Numbered from the stretch's first letter, positions 34,591 to 44,118 are shown. The stretch: 64,000 nt of DNA from Phytohabitans maris (GCF_031085175.1 NZ_JAVHUY010000059.1:1-64000); one strand, 5' to 3'. Program-made: numbers and translations. Notes: generated from the sequence alone by a model not told the origin.

Positions 34591-35455
34591 GCTCGACCGG
34601 GCGTTCCGCGCGCTGTCGCAGCGGGCCGACACGGTGCGGCTGGCGGGGCCCTCCGCGCTGCGGGCGCGCGCCGACCGGCGTACCCGGGTCAGGGTCACGG
34701 CCGTGACGGTCGCGGCGGCGGTCGCGGTGGGCGGTGCTGTCGTCGGTACCCAGTGGGTGTTTCGGGCGGGCGGGTCGTCGCCGGCTCCGCTGCCCCCGGC
34801 GGCGACGCCGTCGTGGACGCCCCCGGCGCCGTCCGCGTCACCCACGCCGCGGACGAGCGCGCCGGCGCCGCCGCCGACCACACCGTCCCGCCCGGCGGCG
34901 CCGAAGAGCATCCCGAACAGCGCGTTCCTGCAGGTGGCCGACACCAACGGCCGGGAGCCGGTGGTGGACACGCCGAGCGAGGAGATCGTGCCCGCGCTCT
35001 GCGACGCGAGGTTCGCCAGCGATCGGGACGTGGACCTGCGGCGCAGCCGCCGGGTCACCTACTGGAACGCGCCGAACCGGGAGGGCTACGTGCCCGACGG
35101 GACGTTCCGGCAGACCATCAGCGTATACGAGGCGGGCCGCGCGAGCCGGTTCCTCGACGAGCTGCGGGCCGCGGTCGCGGACTGCCCGACCGACGGCGAC
35201 CGCCGCCACCGCCTGGTATCCGCCACGGAGCGCGGGGACGAGTCGCTGGCGTTCGAGGTGCGGTATCCCACGCTGGACGTGGAGGGCCGGTCGACCGGGG
35301 GGCAGGACGTGCGGCTGGTCTCGGTGGTGCGGATCGGCGACGTGGTGACGATCCTCTACGAGACCGGCTGGGAGGCGGGTTGGTCGGCCGAGCCGGCGGT
35401 GGTGGACGGGTTCACCGGCAAGGCGGTCGACCGGATCCGGTCCTGGTTGGACTGA
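34583..35455 (+). CDS. Single-pass membrane protein, probable partner/anti-sigma of the ECF factor
   Basis: 290 residues from ATG 34583, overlapping the sigma stop (ATGAGTGA). A cytoplasmic N-terminus of about 45 residues (MSELDRAFRALSQRADTVRL) precedes one helix (TAVTVAAAVAVGGAVVG), a Pro/Ser/Thr stalk and an extracellular domain with two Cys (IVPALCDARF; AVADCPTDG). No zinc-binding HxxxCxxC is seen, so it is not a ZAS-type anti-sigma. Position and topology suggest it controls the sigma factor. Confidence 0.7.
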   Translation: MSELDRAFRALSQRADTVRLAGPSALRARADRRTRVRVTAVTVAAAVAVGGAVVGTQWVFRAGGSSPAPLPPAATPSWTPPAPSASPTPRTSAPAPPPTTPSRPAAPKSIPNSAFLQVADTNGREPVVDTPSEEIVPALCDARFASDRDVDLRRSRRVTYWNAPNREGYVPDGTFRQTISVYEAGRASRFLDELRAAVADCPTDGDRRHRLVSATERGDESLAFEVRYPTLDVEGRSTGGQDVRLVSVVRIGDVVTILYETGWEAGWSAEPAVVDGFTGKAVDRIRSWLD

Positions 35456-35529
35456 CCCGCGGATCAGGCGCGCCGAGCGCGGGCACGCCACGCCCGAAGC
35501 ACGCGAGCCCAGAGCCACGGTCGAAGCAC

Positions 35530-35640
35530 GCCAGGAGCACCACCAGGTCCGGAACGTCGCCAGGCCCGGAGCACCACCAGGGCCCGGAGCACCGCCAGAT
35601 CCGAAGCACCCCGGGCCCAGAGCCGAGCCCGGAGCAGCGC
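35530..35640. repeat. Intergenic degenerate repeats (GGAGCACCACCAG-type units)
   Basis: Six to eight imperfect 16-21-bp units between the convergent sigma-partner and synthase genes. Confidence 0.65.
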
Positions 35641-35651
35641 CCGCGGACCGG

Positions 35652-36923
35652 TCAGGACTCCGGGCCCGGACCGGGCTGCCGGGGTGTGGCCGGGCCGGCC
35701 GCCGCGCGCAGGTCGCCGCGTGCGGCCAGTACGTCCAGCGCGTCCAGGAGCCGGTCGATGTCGGCGTCGGTGTGCGCGGCGGTCAGCTGCACGCGCAGCC
35801 CCACGTCGGCGCGGGACACCAGCGGGTACGCGGCCAGCGTCACGTAGATCCCCCGCCGCCACAGCTCGGACGCCACCGCGGACAGGTCCCGCCCGGCGGC
35901 CAGCGGCAGCTCGACGATGGGCGTGCCGCTGGTGTTCGGCGTGGCGACGCCCAGTGCCCGCACCCGGTCCAGCACCCGGGCGGTGAGCCCGTACAGCCGG
36001 CCGCGCAGCCGGTCGCCGCGCGCGTCGTTCACGTCGAAGCCGGCCAGGACCGTGGCGAGCGACGCGGTCGGTGATGGTCCACTGTAGAGGTACGGCGGGG
36101 CGGCCACCTTGAGGTGCTGCTTGACCTCGGTGGGCACCGCGATGAACGCGAGCAGCGACGAGTACGCCTTGGAGAAGCCGCCGACGAGCACGATGTTGTC
36201 GTAGCTCTCGCCCCGCCACCGGACGACCGCGTTGCCGCGCGCGCCGTACGGGGAGGTCTCGTCCGGGCGCCTCTCGCCGACCAGGCCGAAGCCGTGCGCG
36301 TCGTCCACATAGAGCAGTGCGCCGTACTCGCGGCAGAGCCGGGCGTACGCGCCGAGGTCCGGCGGGTTGCCGGTCATGCTGTTGACCCCGTCGACGCAGA
36401 CCAGCCGCGGGGCGCCGGTCGGGGCGGCGCGCAGCAGCCGCTCCAGCTCGGTGACGTCGCCGCCCCGGAAGCGGTGTGTGGTGGCGCCGAGCCCGCGGGC
36501 GTACTGGCAGGCGTCGTAGATCGTGCGGTGGGCGTTGTGCTCGTAGATGACCGTGCCCGTGCCGGCGAGGACCGGCACGACCGCCATGTGGATGAGCGTG
36601 ACGGTGGGCAGGACGAGCGCGTCCGGCGCGCCGAGCAGGTCGGCGAGGCGTTCCTCGATCTGTGGATAGAGGGCCGGGCTGCCCAGCATGCGGGACCAGC
36701 TCGGGTGGGTGCCCCACTTTTCCACAGCCGGCGCGATCGCCGCCTGGATCTCCGGGTCGAGGTCGAAGCCGAGGTAGTTGCAGGAGGCGAAGTCGACGAG
36801 CCAGTGGTCGCCGACCCGGATCTCACGGCCACGCACCTCGTCGATGACGGCGTCCATCATCGGGTTGGTGGCGAGCAGCCGCTCCAGGTCCGACCAGCGC
36901 GCCACGTAGGTCGAGGTCCCCAT
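35652..36923 (-). CDS. Alpha-oxoamine synthase (BioF/CqsA-like PLP enzyme)
   Basis: 423 residues. Fold-type I PLP enzyme: VDFASCNYLGFDLDPEIQAA at the start, VYVDDAHGFGLVGERRP-like Asp loop, and the PLP Lys in LVGGFSKAYSSLLAF. This pattern fits enzymes condensing an amino acid with acyl-CoA (8-amino-7-oxononanoate, serine palmitoyl or CAI-1-type synthases). No other biotin gene is near. Start ATG shares bases with the stop of the upstream c-di-GMP gene (TGATG), so the two are translationally coupled. Confidence 0.8.
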   Translation of the reverse strand: MGTSTYVARWSDLERLLATNPMMDAVIDEVRGREIRVGDHWLVDFASCNYLGFDLDPEIQAAIAPAVEKWGTHPSWSRMLGSPALYPQIEERLADLLGAPDALVLPTVTLIHMAVVPVLAGTGTVIYEHNAHRTIYDACQYARGLGATTHRFRGGDVTELERLLRAAPTGAPRLVCVDGVNSMTGNPPDLGAYARLCREYGALLYVDDAHGFGLVGERRPDETSPYGARGNAVVRWRGESYDNIVLVGGFSKAYSSLLAFIAVPTEVKQHLKVAAPPYLYSGPSPTASLATVLAGFDVNDARGDRLRGRLYGLTARVLDRVRALGVATPNTSGTPIVELPLAAGRDLSAVASELWRRGIYVTLAAYPLVSRADVGLRVQLTAAHTDADIDRLLDALDVLAARGDLRAAAGPATPRQPGPGPES

Positions 36924-39900
36924 CAGGCCGCCACCTGCACATCCGCGAGCCAGGTGAGCACGTCTGGATGGTCCATCGGGCGATGGAAGAGGAAGCCCTG
37001 GCCGTACCGGCAGCCGGCGGCGATCAGCGTCGAGCGGTCCGCCTCCTCCTCGATCCCCTCGGCGACCACGGTCAGCCCGAGGGTGTGCGCGAGCCGCAGG
37101 ATCCCCTCGACCAAGGCCCGCTGCTGCGGCTGTGTGGAGACGGCGTCGATGAACGACTTCTCTATCTTGAGGATGTCCGCGGGTACCTTGCGCAGGTAGC
37201 TGAGTGACGAGTAGCCGGTGCCGAAGTCGTCGATCGCCACCCGGATGCCGGCCTGGCGCAGCCGGGCCAGGTCGTGCCGGACCCGTTCGTCGTCGCGCAG
37301 CAGCAGCGTCTCGGTGATCTCCAGGACGAGCCGGTCGGCGGGGAGCCCGGCCGCGGCCAGCCGCCGCAGCGCCCGGTCGACGAAGCCGGGGTCGCTGAAC
37401 TGGCGGGCGGAGACGTTGATGCTGACGTACGGCCCGTCTTCGTGCGGCCCGCTGCCGCCCCAGGCGACCGCGTCGGTGAGCGCCTGCTCGATCACCCAGT
37501 CGCCGATCGGCACGATCAGCCCGCTCTCCTCGGCCACGTCGATGAAGCGGTCCGGACCGAGCAGCCCGCGGGTCGGGTGCTGCCACCGCACCAGCGCCTC
37601 CAGGCCGGAGGCGGCGCCGGTGCGCAGGTCGACGATCGGCTGGTACTGCAGCACGAACGACCGTTCCGCGATCGCCTGGTCCAGCTCCGCGCGGAGCTCG
37701 AGTCGGTCGAGCACCTGGTTGTGCAGGGCGGACTGGTACCGCCGCCACTGCCCCTTGCCGGCCCCCTTCGCGACGTACAGCGCGAGGTCGGCCTGGCGCA
37801 GCAGGTCGTCGCCGTCGATCGCCTCGGCCGTGGTGGCGATGCCGATGCTCGCCGGTCCGTTCACCACGCTGTCGCCGATCAGGTACGGCTTGCCGAACGC
37901 CGCGACCACGCGCTGGGCCACGAGCTCCACCTCCTCCGGGTCGTGGGCATCCTCGACCAGCGCGGCGAACTCGTCGCCACCCAGCCGCGCGGCGGTGTCG
38001 CCGGCGGCCAGTTCGGCGGTGAGCCGCTGGCTGGCCGCGACGAGCAGCTCGTCGCCGCAGGCGTGCCCCATCGTGTCGTTGATCACCTTGAAGTCGTCGA
38101 GGTCGATGAAGAGGACGCCGACCATCGTCCCGTTGCGGGCGGCCCGGCCCAGGGCGTGTTGGAGCCGGTCGTGGAAGAGCACCCGGTTGGCCAGGCCGGT
38201 GAGCGAGTCGTGGAACGCGCGGTGCTCCAGCTCCCGTTCCAGCCGCCGCCGCTCGGTCACGTCGCGCAGCGTGAGGACCAGCCCGGCCACCGTCGGCTCG
38301 GCGCGCAGGTCGCGGCCGGAGGGCTCCACCTGCACCCGGGTGTCGTCCGGGCCGAGCGCCACCCAGTCGTCCTGGGTCATGCCGCGCTCCCCGGTGCGCA
38401 GCACGTTGAGCATCCGCCGGGCGACCAGCCGGGACGCCGGGTCGAGCAGGTCGAGCAGGGGCGTACCGGGCAGCGGGTCGATGCCGAACATGGCGACCGC
38501 GGAGGGGCTCGCGTACCGGATGCGGTCGCCGGCGTCCAGGATGAGGATGACGTCGGAGTTGTTCTGCACGAGCGTCCGGAAGTACTCCTGGCTGCGCCGC
38601 CGGGTGATCTCCCAGGAGAGCCCGATGCGGTCGAGGGCGAGCGCGGCCTGCGAGGCCAGCACCTCGATGGCCTCGCGCAGCGCGGCGAGCGTGGCCTCGT
38701 CGGCGGCGACGAGAAGGGTGCCGACGTAGGGGTCGCCGGCCGCCCGGTGGGTAACCAGCAGGGGGCACTTCGCGGCGACCTCGATGTGGCCGAGCCGGCG
38801 GGCCAGGTCCGGGCCGAGCGACGCCGTGTACACGAACTGGATGGCGGACCCGGCCGTGACGGTCCCGGTGCCCGGCTCGAGCTCGTCGAGCGCGAGCACC
38901 ACCCGGTGCGCGAGGCCGGCCGGCAGCAGGCGGCGCACCGCGGCCTGTACCGCCGCGGTCACCTCGGCCACGTCGCTGGCCGAGACCAGCGCGGCGCCCG
39001 CGGTCCGCAGCGCCCGCTCCCGGGAGACGACGCCGCGGTAGCCGCTGACCGCCCCGTACAGGCGGGCCAGCACCAGCAGGAACATGACGGCCGCGACCAG
39101 GGCGCTGACCCCGACGTACCGGCCGTCGTCGCGGACCGCCTGGACGATCATGACGGCCGGGGCGACGAGGGTGGAGAGCGCCAGCAGCACGACCCGCCGC
39201 ACGGTCAGGCCGGACCGGGCCGGCACCCGCGGGTCGGTGAGCGCGACCATCGACGGGTGCAGCGCGGCGAGCCCCCAGGCCGCGTAGAAGACGATCCAGC
39301 CGAGGTCGATCGGGCCGCCCATCAGCCACGACGCGCCGATGCCGAGCCGGGAGAAGCCGTACAGGACGTCCGCGACGAGCAGGCCGAGGCCGCCGATCGC
39401 CATCAGCATGACCGACGCGGTCAGCCGCATCGAGATCACGAACCGGGCCAGGACGGCCAGGACCAGGACGTCGAAGAGGGGGTACGCGATGGAGATCGCC
39501 TTCTGCACCCAGGTGAGGTCGTCGGCGTGCACGTACGGGTCGATGAGGAACAGCCAGGCCAGCAGCCCGAACCCGACGGTGAGCGCGAGCGCGTCCAGCA
39601 GGCTGGCCCGGTCCCGCCCGGCGGCGCTCGTGCGGGCCAGGCCGATCATGCCGGCCGTGGCCAGCGGGAAGAACAACCCCAGGTAGATGACGTCGGCCAG
39701 GGACGGGAACGGCTGCTCCTGGCCGAGGACGTCGGTGAGGAAGAGGTACGTGGTGTCGCCCATCGCGAACGCGAAGATCCCGACCGAGAGCAGCAGCCAG
39801 GGCAGCTTCCGCCGCGGGCGGTTGCGGGCCACGCCGACCGCGATCGCGACCGCGCTGGCCGTGCCGATCGCGGTCCAGACGGCCATGTGCCAGCCGGGCC

Positions 39901-39970
39901 GCGCGTAGTACACGGCCGTCAGCACGATCATCACCGCGCTGAAGGCGGCGATGGTCCGGCGGCTGGACAT
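36923..39970 (-). CDS. Membrane GGDEF-EAL c-di-GMP protein with GAF and PAS domains
   Basis: 1015 residues; ATG 39970 after GGGGAGGTG. About eight to nine helices (1-310), a GAF-like region (about 320-460), PAS (about 470-580), GGDEF with intact GGDEF (ARLGGDEFAALVED) but an AAGD in place of the inhibitory RxxD, and EAL with GLEALVRWQHP, SARQF, IDDFGTGYSSLSYL, KIEKSF and VVAEGIE, so both catalytic centres look usable. It makes or degrades c-di-GMP depending on the sensed signal. It is followed without a gap by the oxoamine synthase. Confidence 0.9.
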   Translation of the reverse strand: MSSRRTIAAFSAVMIVLTAVYYARPGWHMAVWTAIGTASAVAIAVGVARNRPRRKLPWLLLSVGIFAFAMGDTTYLFLTDVLGQEQPFPSLADVIYLGLFFPLATAGMIGLARTSAAGRDRASLLDALALTVGFGLLAWLFLIDPYVHADDLTWVQKAISIAYPLFDVLVLAVLARFVISMRLTASVMLMAIGGLGLLVADVLYGFSRLGIGASWLMGGPIDLGWIVFYAAWGLAALHPSMVALTDPRVPARSGLTVRRVVLLALSTLVAPAVMIVQAVRDDGRYVGVSALVAAVMFLLVLARLYGAVSGYRGVVSRERALRTAGAALVSASDVAEVTAAVQAAVRRLLPAGLAHRVVLALDELEPGTGTVTAGSAIQFVYTASLGPDLARRLGHIEVAAKCPLLVTHRAAGDPYVGTLLVAADEATLAALREAIEVLASQAALALDRIGLSWEITRRRSQEYFRTLVQNNSDVILILDAGDRIRYASPSAVAMFGIDPLPGTPLLDLLDPASRLVARRMLNVLRTGERGMTQDDWVALGPDDTRVQVEPSGRDLRAEPTVAGLVLTLRDVTERRRLERELEHRAFHDSLTGLANRVLFHDRLQHALGRAARNGTMVGVLFIDLDDFKVINDTMGHACGDELLVAASQRLTAELAAGDTAARLGGDEFAALVEDAHDPEEVELVAQRVVAAFGKPYLIGDSVVNGPASIGIATTAEAIDGDDLLRQADLALYVAKGAGKGQWRRYQSALHNQVLDRLELRAELDQAIAERSFVLQYQPIVDLRTGAASGLEALVRWQHPTRGLLGPDRFIDVAEESGLIVPIGDWVIEQALTDAVAWGGSGPHEDGPYVSINVSARQFSDPGFVDRALRRLAAAGLPADRLVLEITETLLLRDDERVRHDLARLRQAGIRVAIDDFGTGYSSLSYLRKVPADILKIEKSFIDAVSTQPQQRALVEGILRLAHTLGLTVVAEGIEEEADRSTLIAAGCRYGQGFLFHRPMDHPDVLTWLADVQVAA

Positions 39971-40115
39971 GATCACCTCCCCGCGCGCGCTACGACCCGG
40001 CGACCCGGCCACCGGGGCGTTCCCGCTGGCAGGCCTTACCGCTGGCCCGCTTCGAGGCCAATATCCGTAGGCTAACCCCCAGATGATCTGTTCAAGCAGC
40101 GTTCGGGGGCGGCGT

Positions 40116-40859
40116 GTGGACCTTCAGGTAACGAGCGTCGCCGAACGTCCGGATCTCGCTCCCCTTCTTGACGATCTCCTTGGCACCTGGCCGCGCTTCC
40201 TGCACCACCACCCGCTTTCGACCCTCTTCTACACTTCCGTCGCACCCCGGCACCCCGGCTTCTGCCTGGTCGCGGTCGACCGGTCGGCGCCGGACCGGCC
40301 GGTCGCCAAGGCGTACAGCTTCCCGGTCTCGTGGCGGCCGGGCAGCCTACCCCCCGACGGGCACGACGCGGCGATCATGACGGCCGCCGGCGACCTCCTG
40401 GAGGGCCGGGTGGGCCACCTGGTCGTCGGGGTGGAGGTCACGGTCGCGGCCGAGTGGCAGGGGCGCGGCGTGTCGCGGGTGATGGTCGACGCGATGCGGG
40501 CCAACGCCGCCCGCCACGGCTTCGGCACCCTGCTCATCCCGGTGCGCCCCACCCACAAACACGCGGAACCTGAGGTCTCCCTCGCCTCGTACGCCGCCCG
40601 CACCCGCCCGGACGGGCTCCCCGCCGACCCGTGGCTGCGCACGCACGCCCGCGCCGGTGGCGAGATCGTCGGCGTCGCGCCGACCTCGATGACGCTGGCC
40701 GCCCCGCTCGCCGACTGGCGGGAGTGGACCGGCCTGCCGTTCGACGCGCCGGGTCCGGTGCGGGTCCCCGAGGCGCTCGTGCCGGTCCACTGCGACCCCG
40801 AGCACGACAGCGCCGTCTACGTCGAGCCGAACGTCTGGGTCCGGCACGTGCTCCGCTAG
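40116..40859 (+). CDS. GNAT-family N-acetyltransferase-like protein
   Basis: 247 residues from GTG 40116 (GGGGGCGG upstream); an ATG at 40083 with TAGGCT upstream is an alternative. Weak GNAT acetyl-CoA motif VGVEVTVAAEWQGRGVSRVM then ANAARHGFGTLLIPVRP. LGTWPRFLHHHPLSTLFY near the start is typical of a conserved actinobacterial group. Substrate unknown. Stop codon overlaps the convergent methyltransferase by 3-4 bp. Confidence 0.65.
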   Translation: MDLQVTSVAERPDLAPLLDDLLGTWPRFLHHHPLSTLFYTSVAPRHPGFCLVAVDRSAPDRPVAKAYSFPVSWRPGSLPPDGHDAAIMTAAGDLLEGRVGHLVVGVEVTVAAEWQGRGVSRVMVDAMRANAARHGFGTLLIPVRPTHKHAEPEVSLASYAARTRPDGLPADPWLRTHARAGGEIVGVAPTSMTLAAPLADWREWTGLPFDAPGPVRVPEALVPVHCDPEHDSAVYVEPNVWVRHVLR

Positions 40860-41596
40860 GGCTGGCCTTCGGGCGCCCTGCGGGCGGAGAGCAGGACCAT
40901 TCCCGTGTACCCCCAGTCGGGCAGGTCCGGGTCCGCGTCGATGCGGCGCACGTCCAGATCCACCGTGTACGGCGCGAACACCTCGCCGACCCGTTCGGCG
41001 TCCACCGGCACGCCCGGCCACTCCCGGCCGCCGGAAATTGAGTACCGTCCCATGTTTTCCATGAACGAGGCGACCAGGTGCCCACCCGGCCGGACCGTGT
41101 GGACGAACGCCCGGCAGAACGCGGCGAACTCCGCCCGGTCCTCGGTGACGCTCTCGGCGACGAAGTTCATCGAGGCGAGCGCGTACCGCCCGGGCGGCAG
41201 CGCGAACGCGTCGGCGCGGGTCACGCGTACCCGGGAAAGGGCCTGGACCAGCGACGGCGGCAGCGCCGGATTGCGCAGCCGGCACCGCGCGTAGAACGGG
41301 TCCCAGCTCGGGTCCGGGCCGTCCCGGAGCTGGCGGCGCAGGTAGCCGACGGAGGCCGCGCTCGGCTCGACCGCGTGCACGAGCCGGCTCGCGGCGGCGG
41401 CCAGGGCGAGCGGGTACAAGTTGGGACCGGCCCCACATTCGACGGTGCGGTCGAGCGAGTCGGGCGCGATGCGCGCGTAGACGGCGCTGTGGTGGTCGAT
41501 GACCGCCTCGTCGGCGCGGTGCAGCCGGCGGTAGTTCTCCGCGAGGTAGTCCTCCACCGGCCACGCGTCCCAGTCGGCGTCCTGGTTGCGCAGCAT
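40856..41596 (-). CDS. SAM-dependent methyltransferase (NNMT/PNMT-like)
   Basis: 246 residues from ATG 41596. Beginning DADWDAWPVEDYLAENYRRL and motif I TVECGAGPNLYPLALAAA, followed by HAVEPSAASVGYLRRQL and ALASMNFVAESVTED, resemble the NNMT/PNMT/TEMT-like group. TAAGAT 7 nt upstream suggests a leaderless mRNA, and this box abuts the end of a 131-bp MITE-like element that may have supplied or displaced the promoter. Confidence 0.72.
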   Translation of the reverse strand: MLRNQDADWDAWPVEDYLAENYRRLHRADEAVIDHHSAVYARIAPDSLDRTVECGAGPNLYPLALAAAASRLVHAVEPSAASVGYLRRQLRDGPDPSWDPFYARCRLRNPALPPSLVQALSRVRVTRADAFALPPGRYALASMNFVAESVTEDRAEFAAFCRAFVHTVRPGGHLVASFMENMGRYSISGGREWPGVPVDAERVGEVFAPYTVDLDVRRIDADPDLPDWGYTGMVLLSARRAPEGQP

Positions 41597-41607
41597 GGTG
41601 TGGATCT

Positions 41608-41742
41608 TAGGGCCTGTGTTGTGATGGACACACCGCGAAGGCCGCGCCATCAGACGGCCGTTGTTTGCGGCCTTACGCCCGGCGCCGCATGGCGGCGCCT
41701 GGGCCCGGCGCAGCCCGGCAAGGAACTTTGATACAGGCCCTA
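41608..41742. mobile_element. MITE-like element (131 bp) with terminal inverted repeats and TA duplication
   Basis: Left end GGGCCTGTGTTG (41610) and right end ATACAGGCCC (41731-41740) are inverted copies (GGGCCTGT-R-T), flanked by TA on both sides. The inside has three palindromes and no ORF. The right end GGAACTTTGATACAGGCCC resembles the tip of actinobacterial IS5-type elements. Its right edge supplies the TAG stop of the PLP-enzyme gene. Confidence 0.7.
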
Positions 41743-43659
41743 GCCGGCGGGCCGGTCCGGTCCCCTGTGGTCGCCGCCGTCGTCCAGGCACCCGGGCGGC
41801 AGGTGGAACCAGCGCAGCGCCTCGAAGTCCGGCGCCAGCCCGGTCGGCCCCTCGTCGAGGGCGGCGGGGTGTCCGGCCAGCAGCCGCCGCGCCTGGTCCA
41901 GGTATCCGGCGAGCGCCTCCTCCCCCGCCTTGCGCGGGCGGGCCGGGCGCGCGATCGTGCCGTCCGCCGCGTACCCGAGGTCGCGCAGCCGCGGCGGCGG
42001 CCGCCGGGTGCCGGCGCGGTGCCGCCACAGCCCGGTCCGGGGGTCGAAGCGGTAGTCGCCGAGGAGCCGGTAGCCCTGGCGGGCGACGAGGCCGACCGCG
42101 TCCACGAGGTAGTCGGCGACGGTGTCGGAGATGAAGTAGTTGAAGTTGATCCGGGTCCAGCCCGGTTTGATCCCGTCGCAGCCCTGGCTGACCTCGTCCT
42201 GGAACCGGTGCGAGTGGACGGTGTCGATCGCGAGCAGGCGGTGCCCGTACGGCCCGGCGCAGGAGCAGCCGCCCCGGGCCTGGATGCCGAACAGGTCGTT
42301 GAGCAGCGCCACGACGAAGTTGTGGTGCAGGTAGCGGTCGCCGTGCCGGATCCGCAGGGAGACGATGGAGAGCCGCCGGGCTTCCGGGTTGCCCAGCAGT
42401 TCGATCTCCGGGTTGGCCGACCAGCGGCGCAGCGCCCTTTTCCACAGGCGCTCCTCGCTGGCCTGGATCGCGCCGGTGCCGACCGCTTCCTTGAGCGCGA
42501 AGACCAGGCCGGCCCGGATCGACTCGACGATCGCCGGGGTGCCGCCCTCCTCGCGGGCGACCGGGTCGTCCAGGTAGCGGTGCGAGGTCGGGTCGACGAA
42601 CGCGACCGTGCCTCCGCCCGGGACGGTGGGGACCGCGTTGCGGACCAGGTCGCGGCGGACGACCAGCACGCCGGGGGTCTGCGGGCCGCCGACGAACTTG
42701 TGCGGCGACAGGAACACCGCGTCCTTGTGGTCGCCGGCGCCGGGTGCGGACTCGCCGACCCGGATCGGCACGTACGGCCCGGCCGCGGCGTAGTCCCAGA
42801 AGGAGAGCGCGCCGTGCGCGTGCAGCAGCGCGGCGACCCGGTCGGCGTCGGAGAGGATGCCGGTGACGTTGGAGGCGGCGGAGAAGCTGCCTATCTTGAG
42901 GGGCCGGTCAACATACTCGTCCAGCCGCGCGGCGAGCTCGTCCAGGTCGATGTGGCCGTCGCGGTCGGCGCCGATCGGCACCACGTCGGCGACGCTCTCC
43001 CGCCAGGGCAGCTCGTTGGAGTGGTGCTCGTACGGCCCGACGAAGACGACCGGCCGGCGGTCCGGACGCGGGTAGCCGGCGGGCAGGCGGAGCTCGAGGA
43101 TCCCGACGAGCTTGTCGACCGCGCCGGTCGCCCCCGATCCACAGAAGATGACCAGGTCGTCGTCGGTGCCGCCGACCGCGTCGTGGATGATCTGGCGGGC
43201 CTCCTCGCGCAGCCGCCCGGTGGCCAGGCCGGTGCCGGAGCTCTCGGTGTGCGTGTTGGCGTAGCGCGGCAGCACGTGCGCGCGGATCGCGTCCTCAATG
43301 AAGTCGAGCGAGCGTCCGGAGGCGGTGTAGTCGGCGTACGTGATGCGGCGCGGCCCGTACGGCCCGTCGAGCACGGCGCCCTCGCCGATGATGCCGGCCC
43401 GGATCCGCTCCAGGAGCGCCGCTTTGGCTTTTCTCTGCGCGGCCTTGGTCGCGGCCGCTTTGGCTTTTCTCCGCCCTGCTCTGGTCTCGGCTGCTCCGGC
43501 CGCGGCTGCTTTGTTCGGTGCGGCCTTGCTCGGCGCGGTTGTGGTCGGCGCCGCCTTGCTCGGCGCGGTTGTGGTCGCCGTGGCATTGGCCGGCGCGGTT
43601 GTGGCCGGCGCGGCCTTGCTCGGCGCCGCCGCTCGCGCCGTCGCGATCACGCCGGTCAT
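41740..43659 (-). CDS. Class V aminotransferase/cysteine-desulfurase-like PLP enzyme with basic Ala-Lys N-terminal tail
   Basis: 639 residues. The PLP domain (about 95-560) has RYANTHTESSGTGLATG, IFCGSGATGAVDKL, YEHHSNELPWRES, the PLP Lys in AVFLSPHKFVGGPQTPG, and GGCSCAGPYGHRLL near a possible catalytic Cys. The first about 85 residues are Ala/Thr/Pro/Lys repeats (TTTAPSKAAP; RKAKAAATKAAQRKAKAA) like a histone H1/HupB tail. The stop codon lies in a MITE end. An inverted repeat TTGAG-N6-CTCAA sits at the start. Confidence 0.78.
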   Translation of the reverse strand: MTGVIATARAAAPSKAAPATTAPANATATTTAPSKAAPTTTAPSKAAPNKAAAAGAAETRAGRRKAKAAATKAAQRKAKAALLERIRAGIIGEGAVLDGPYGPRRITYADYTASGRSLDFIEDAIRAHVLPRYANTHTESSGTGLATGRLREEARQIIHDAVGGTDDDLVIFCGSGATGAVDKLVGILELRLPAGYPRPDRRPVVFVGPYEHHSNELPWRESVADVVPIGADRDGHIDLDELAARLDEYVDRPLKIGSFSAASNVTGILSDADRVAALLHAHGALSFWDYAAAGPYVPIRVGESAPGAGDHKDAVFLSPHKFVGGPQTPGVLVVRRDLVRNAVPTVPGGGTVAFVDPTSHRYLDDPVAREEGGTPAIVESIRAGLVFALKEAVGTGAIQASEERLWKRALRRWSANPEIELLGNPEARRLSIVSLRIRHGDRYLHHNFVVALLNDLFGIQARGGCSCAGPYGHRLLAIDTVHSHRFQDEVSQGCDGIKPGWTRINFNYFISDTVADYLVDAVGLVARQGYRLLGDYRFDPRTGLWRHRAGTRRPPPRLRDLGYAADGTIARPARPRKAGEEALAGYLDQARRLLAGHPAALDEGPTGLAPDFEALRWFHLPPGCLDDGGDHRGPDRPAG

Positions 43660-44118
43660 AAGTTGAGAGTGCGCTCAAGGTCGCGACCGCACCAGGGCCT
43701 TTCGGGTAACCGGGCCGCCCGTCGGGTGATCCGGGCCGCCCGAACCGGACACGACGGGCGGACGGGTACAGGCGTGTAAACACCCCGAGGCGAAGCTGTT
43801 TCGCCCGTTGATCTTCACGCGGATGGATCGCACGCTCGATCCACATCGACCCAGGCCAGTGCCCGGGTCTGTCTCCCCGATCCTCGCCTGTCGCCGCCGT
43901 CGCCGGCCGTCCGCCGGCCGTCGCGGTGGTCGCCGGGCCCGACGCGGCCCGGCTAGGCCTGGCCGGCCTGGCCCGGTCCGACACGGCTCGGCTCGGCTCG
44001 GCCGGCGACGGTCCGGCCTCGCCCGGGACGGCTCGGGACGGCCCGCTCGGCCGGCAACGGCCCGAAGCGGCGCGGCCTGGCGAAGGCACGGGAGGCAGAC
44101 CCCGGGGAAGGGAGTGTC
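43660..44118. other. 459-bp GC-rich intergenic region
   Basis: No supported gene. It contains the inverted repeat at 43663-43678, a short hairpin GGCGAA/TTCGCC near 43790, low-complexity CGGCTCGG-type repeats at about 43960-44060, and the strong GGGAAGGGAG ribosome site of the next gene. Confidence 0.5.

Noticed and set aside
35652-36923. Biotin biosynthesis gene bioF
   Set aside because: No bioA, bioB or bioD is linked, and the partner is a c-di-GMP enzyme, so only the wider oxoamine-synthase family is supported.
43808-44118. An Arg-rich protein in the gap before the AtzG-like gene
   Set aside because: It is a low-complexity translation of GC-rich repeats with no plausible start signal.
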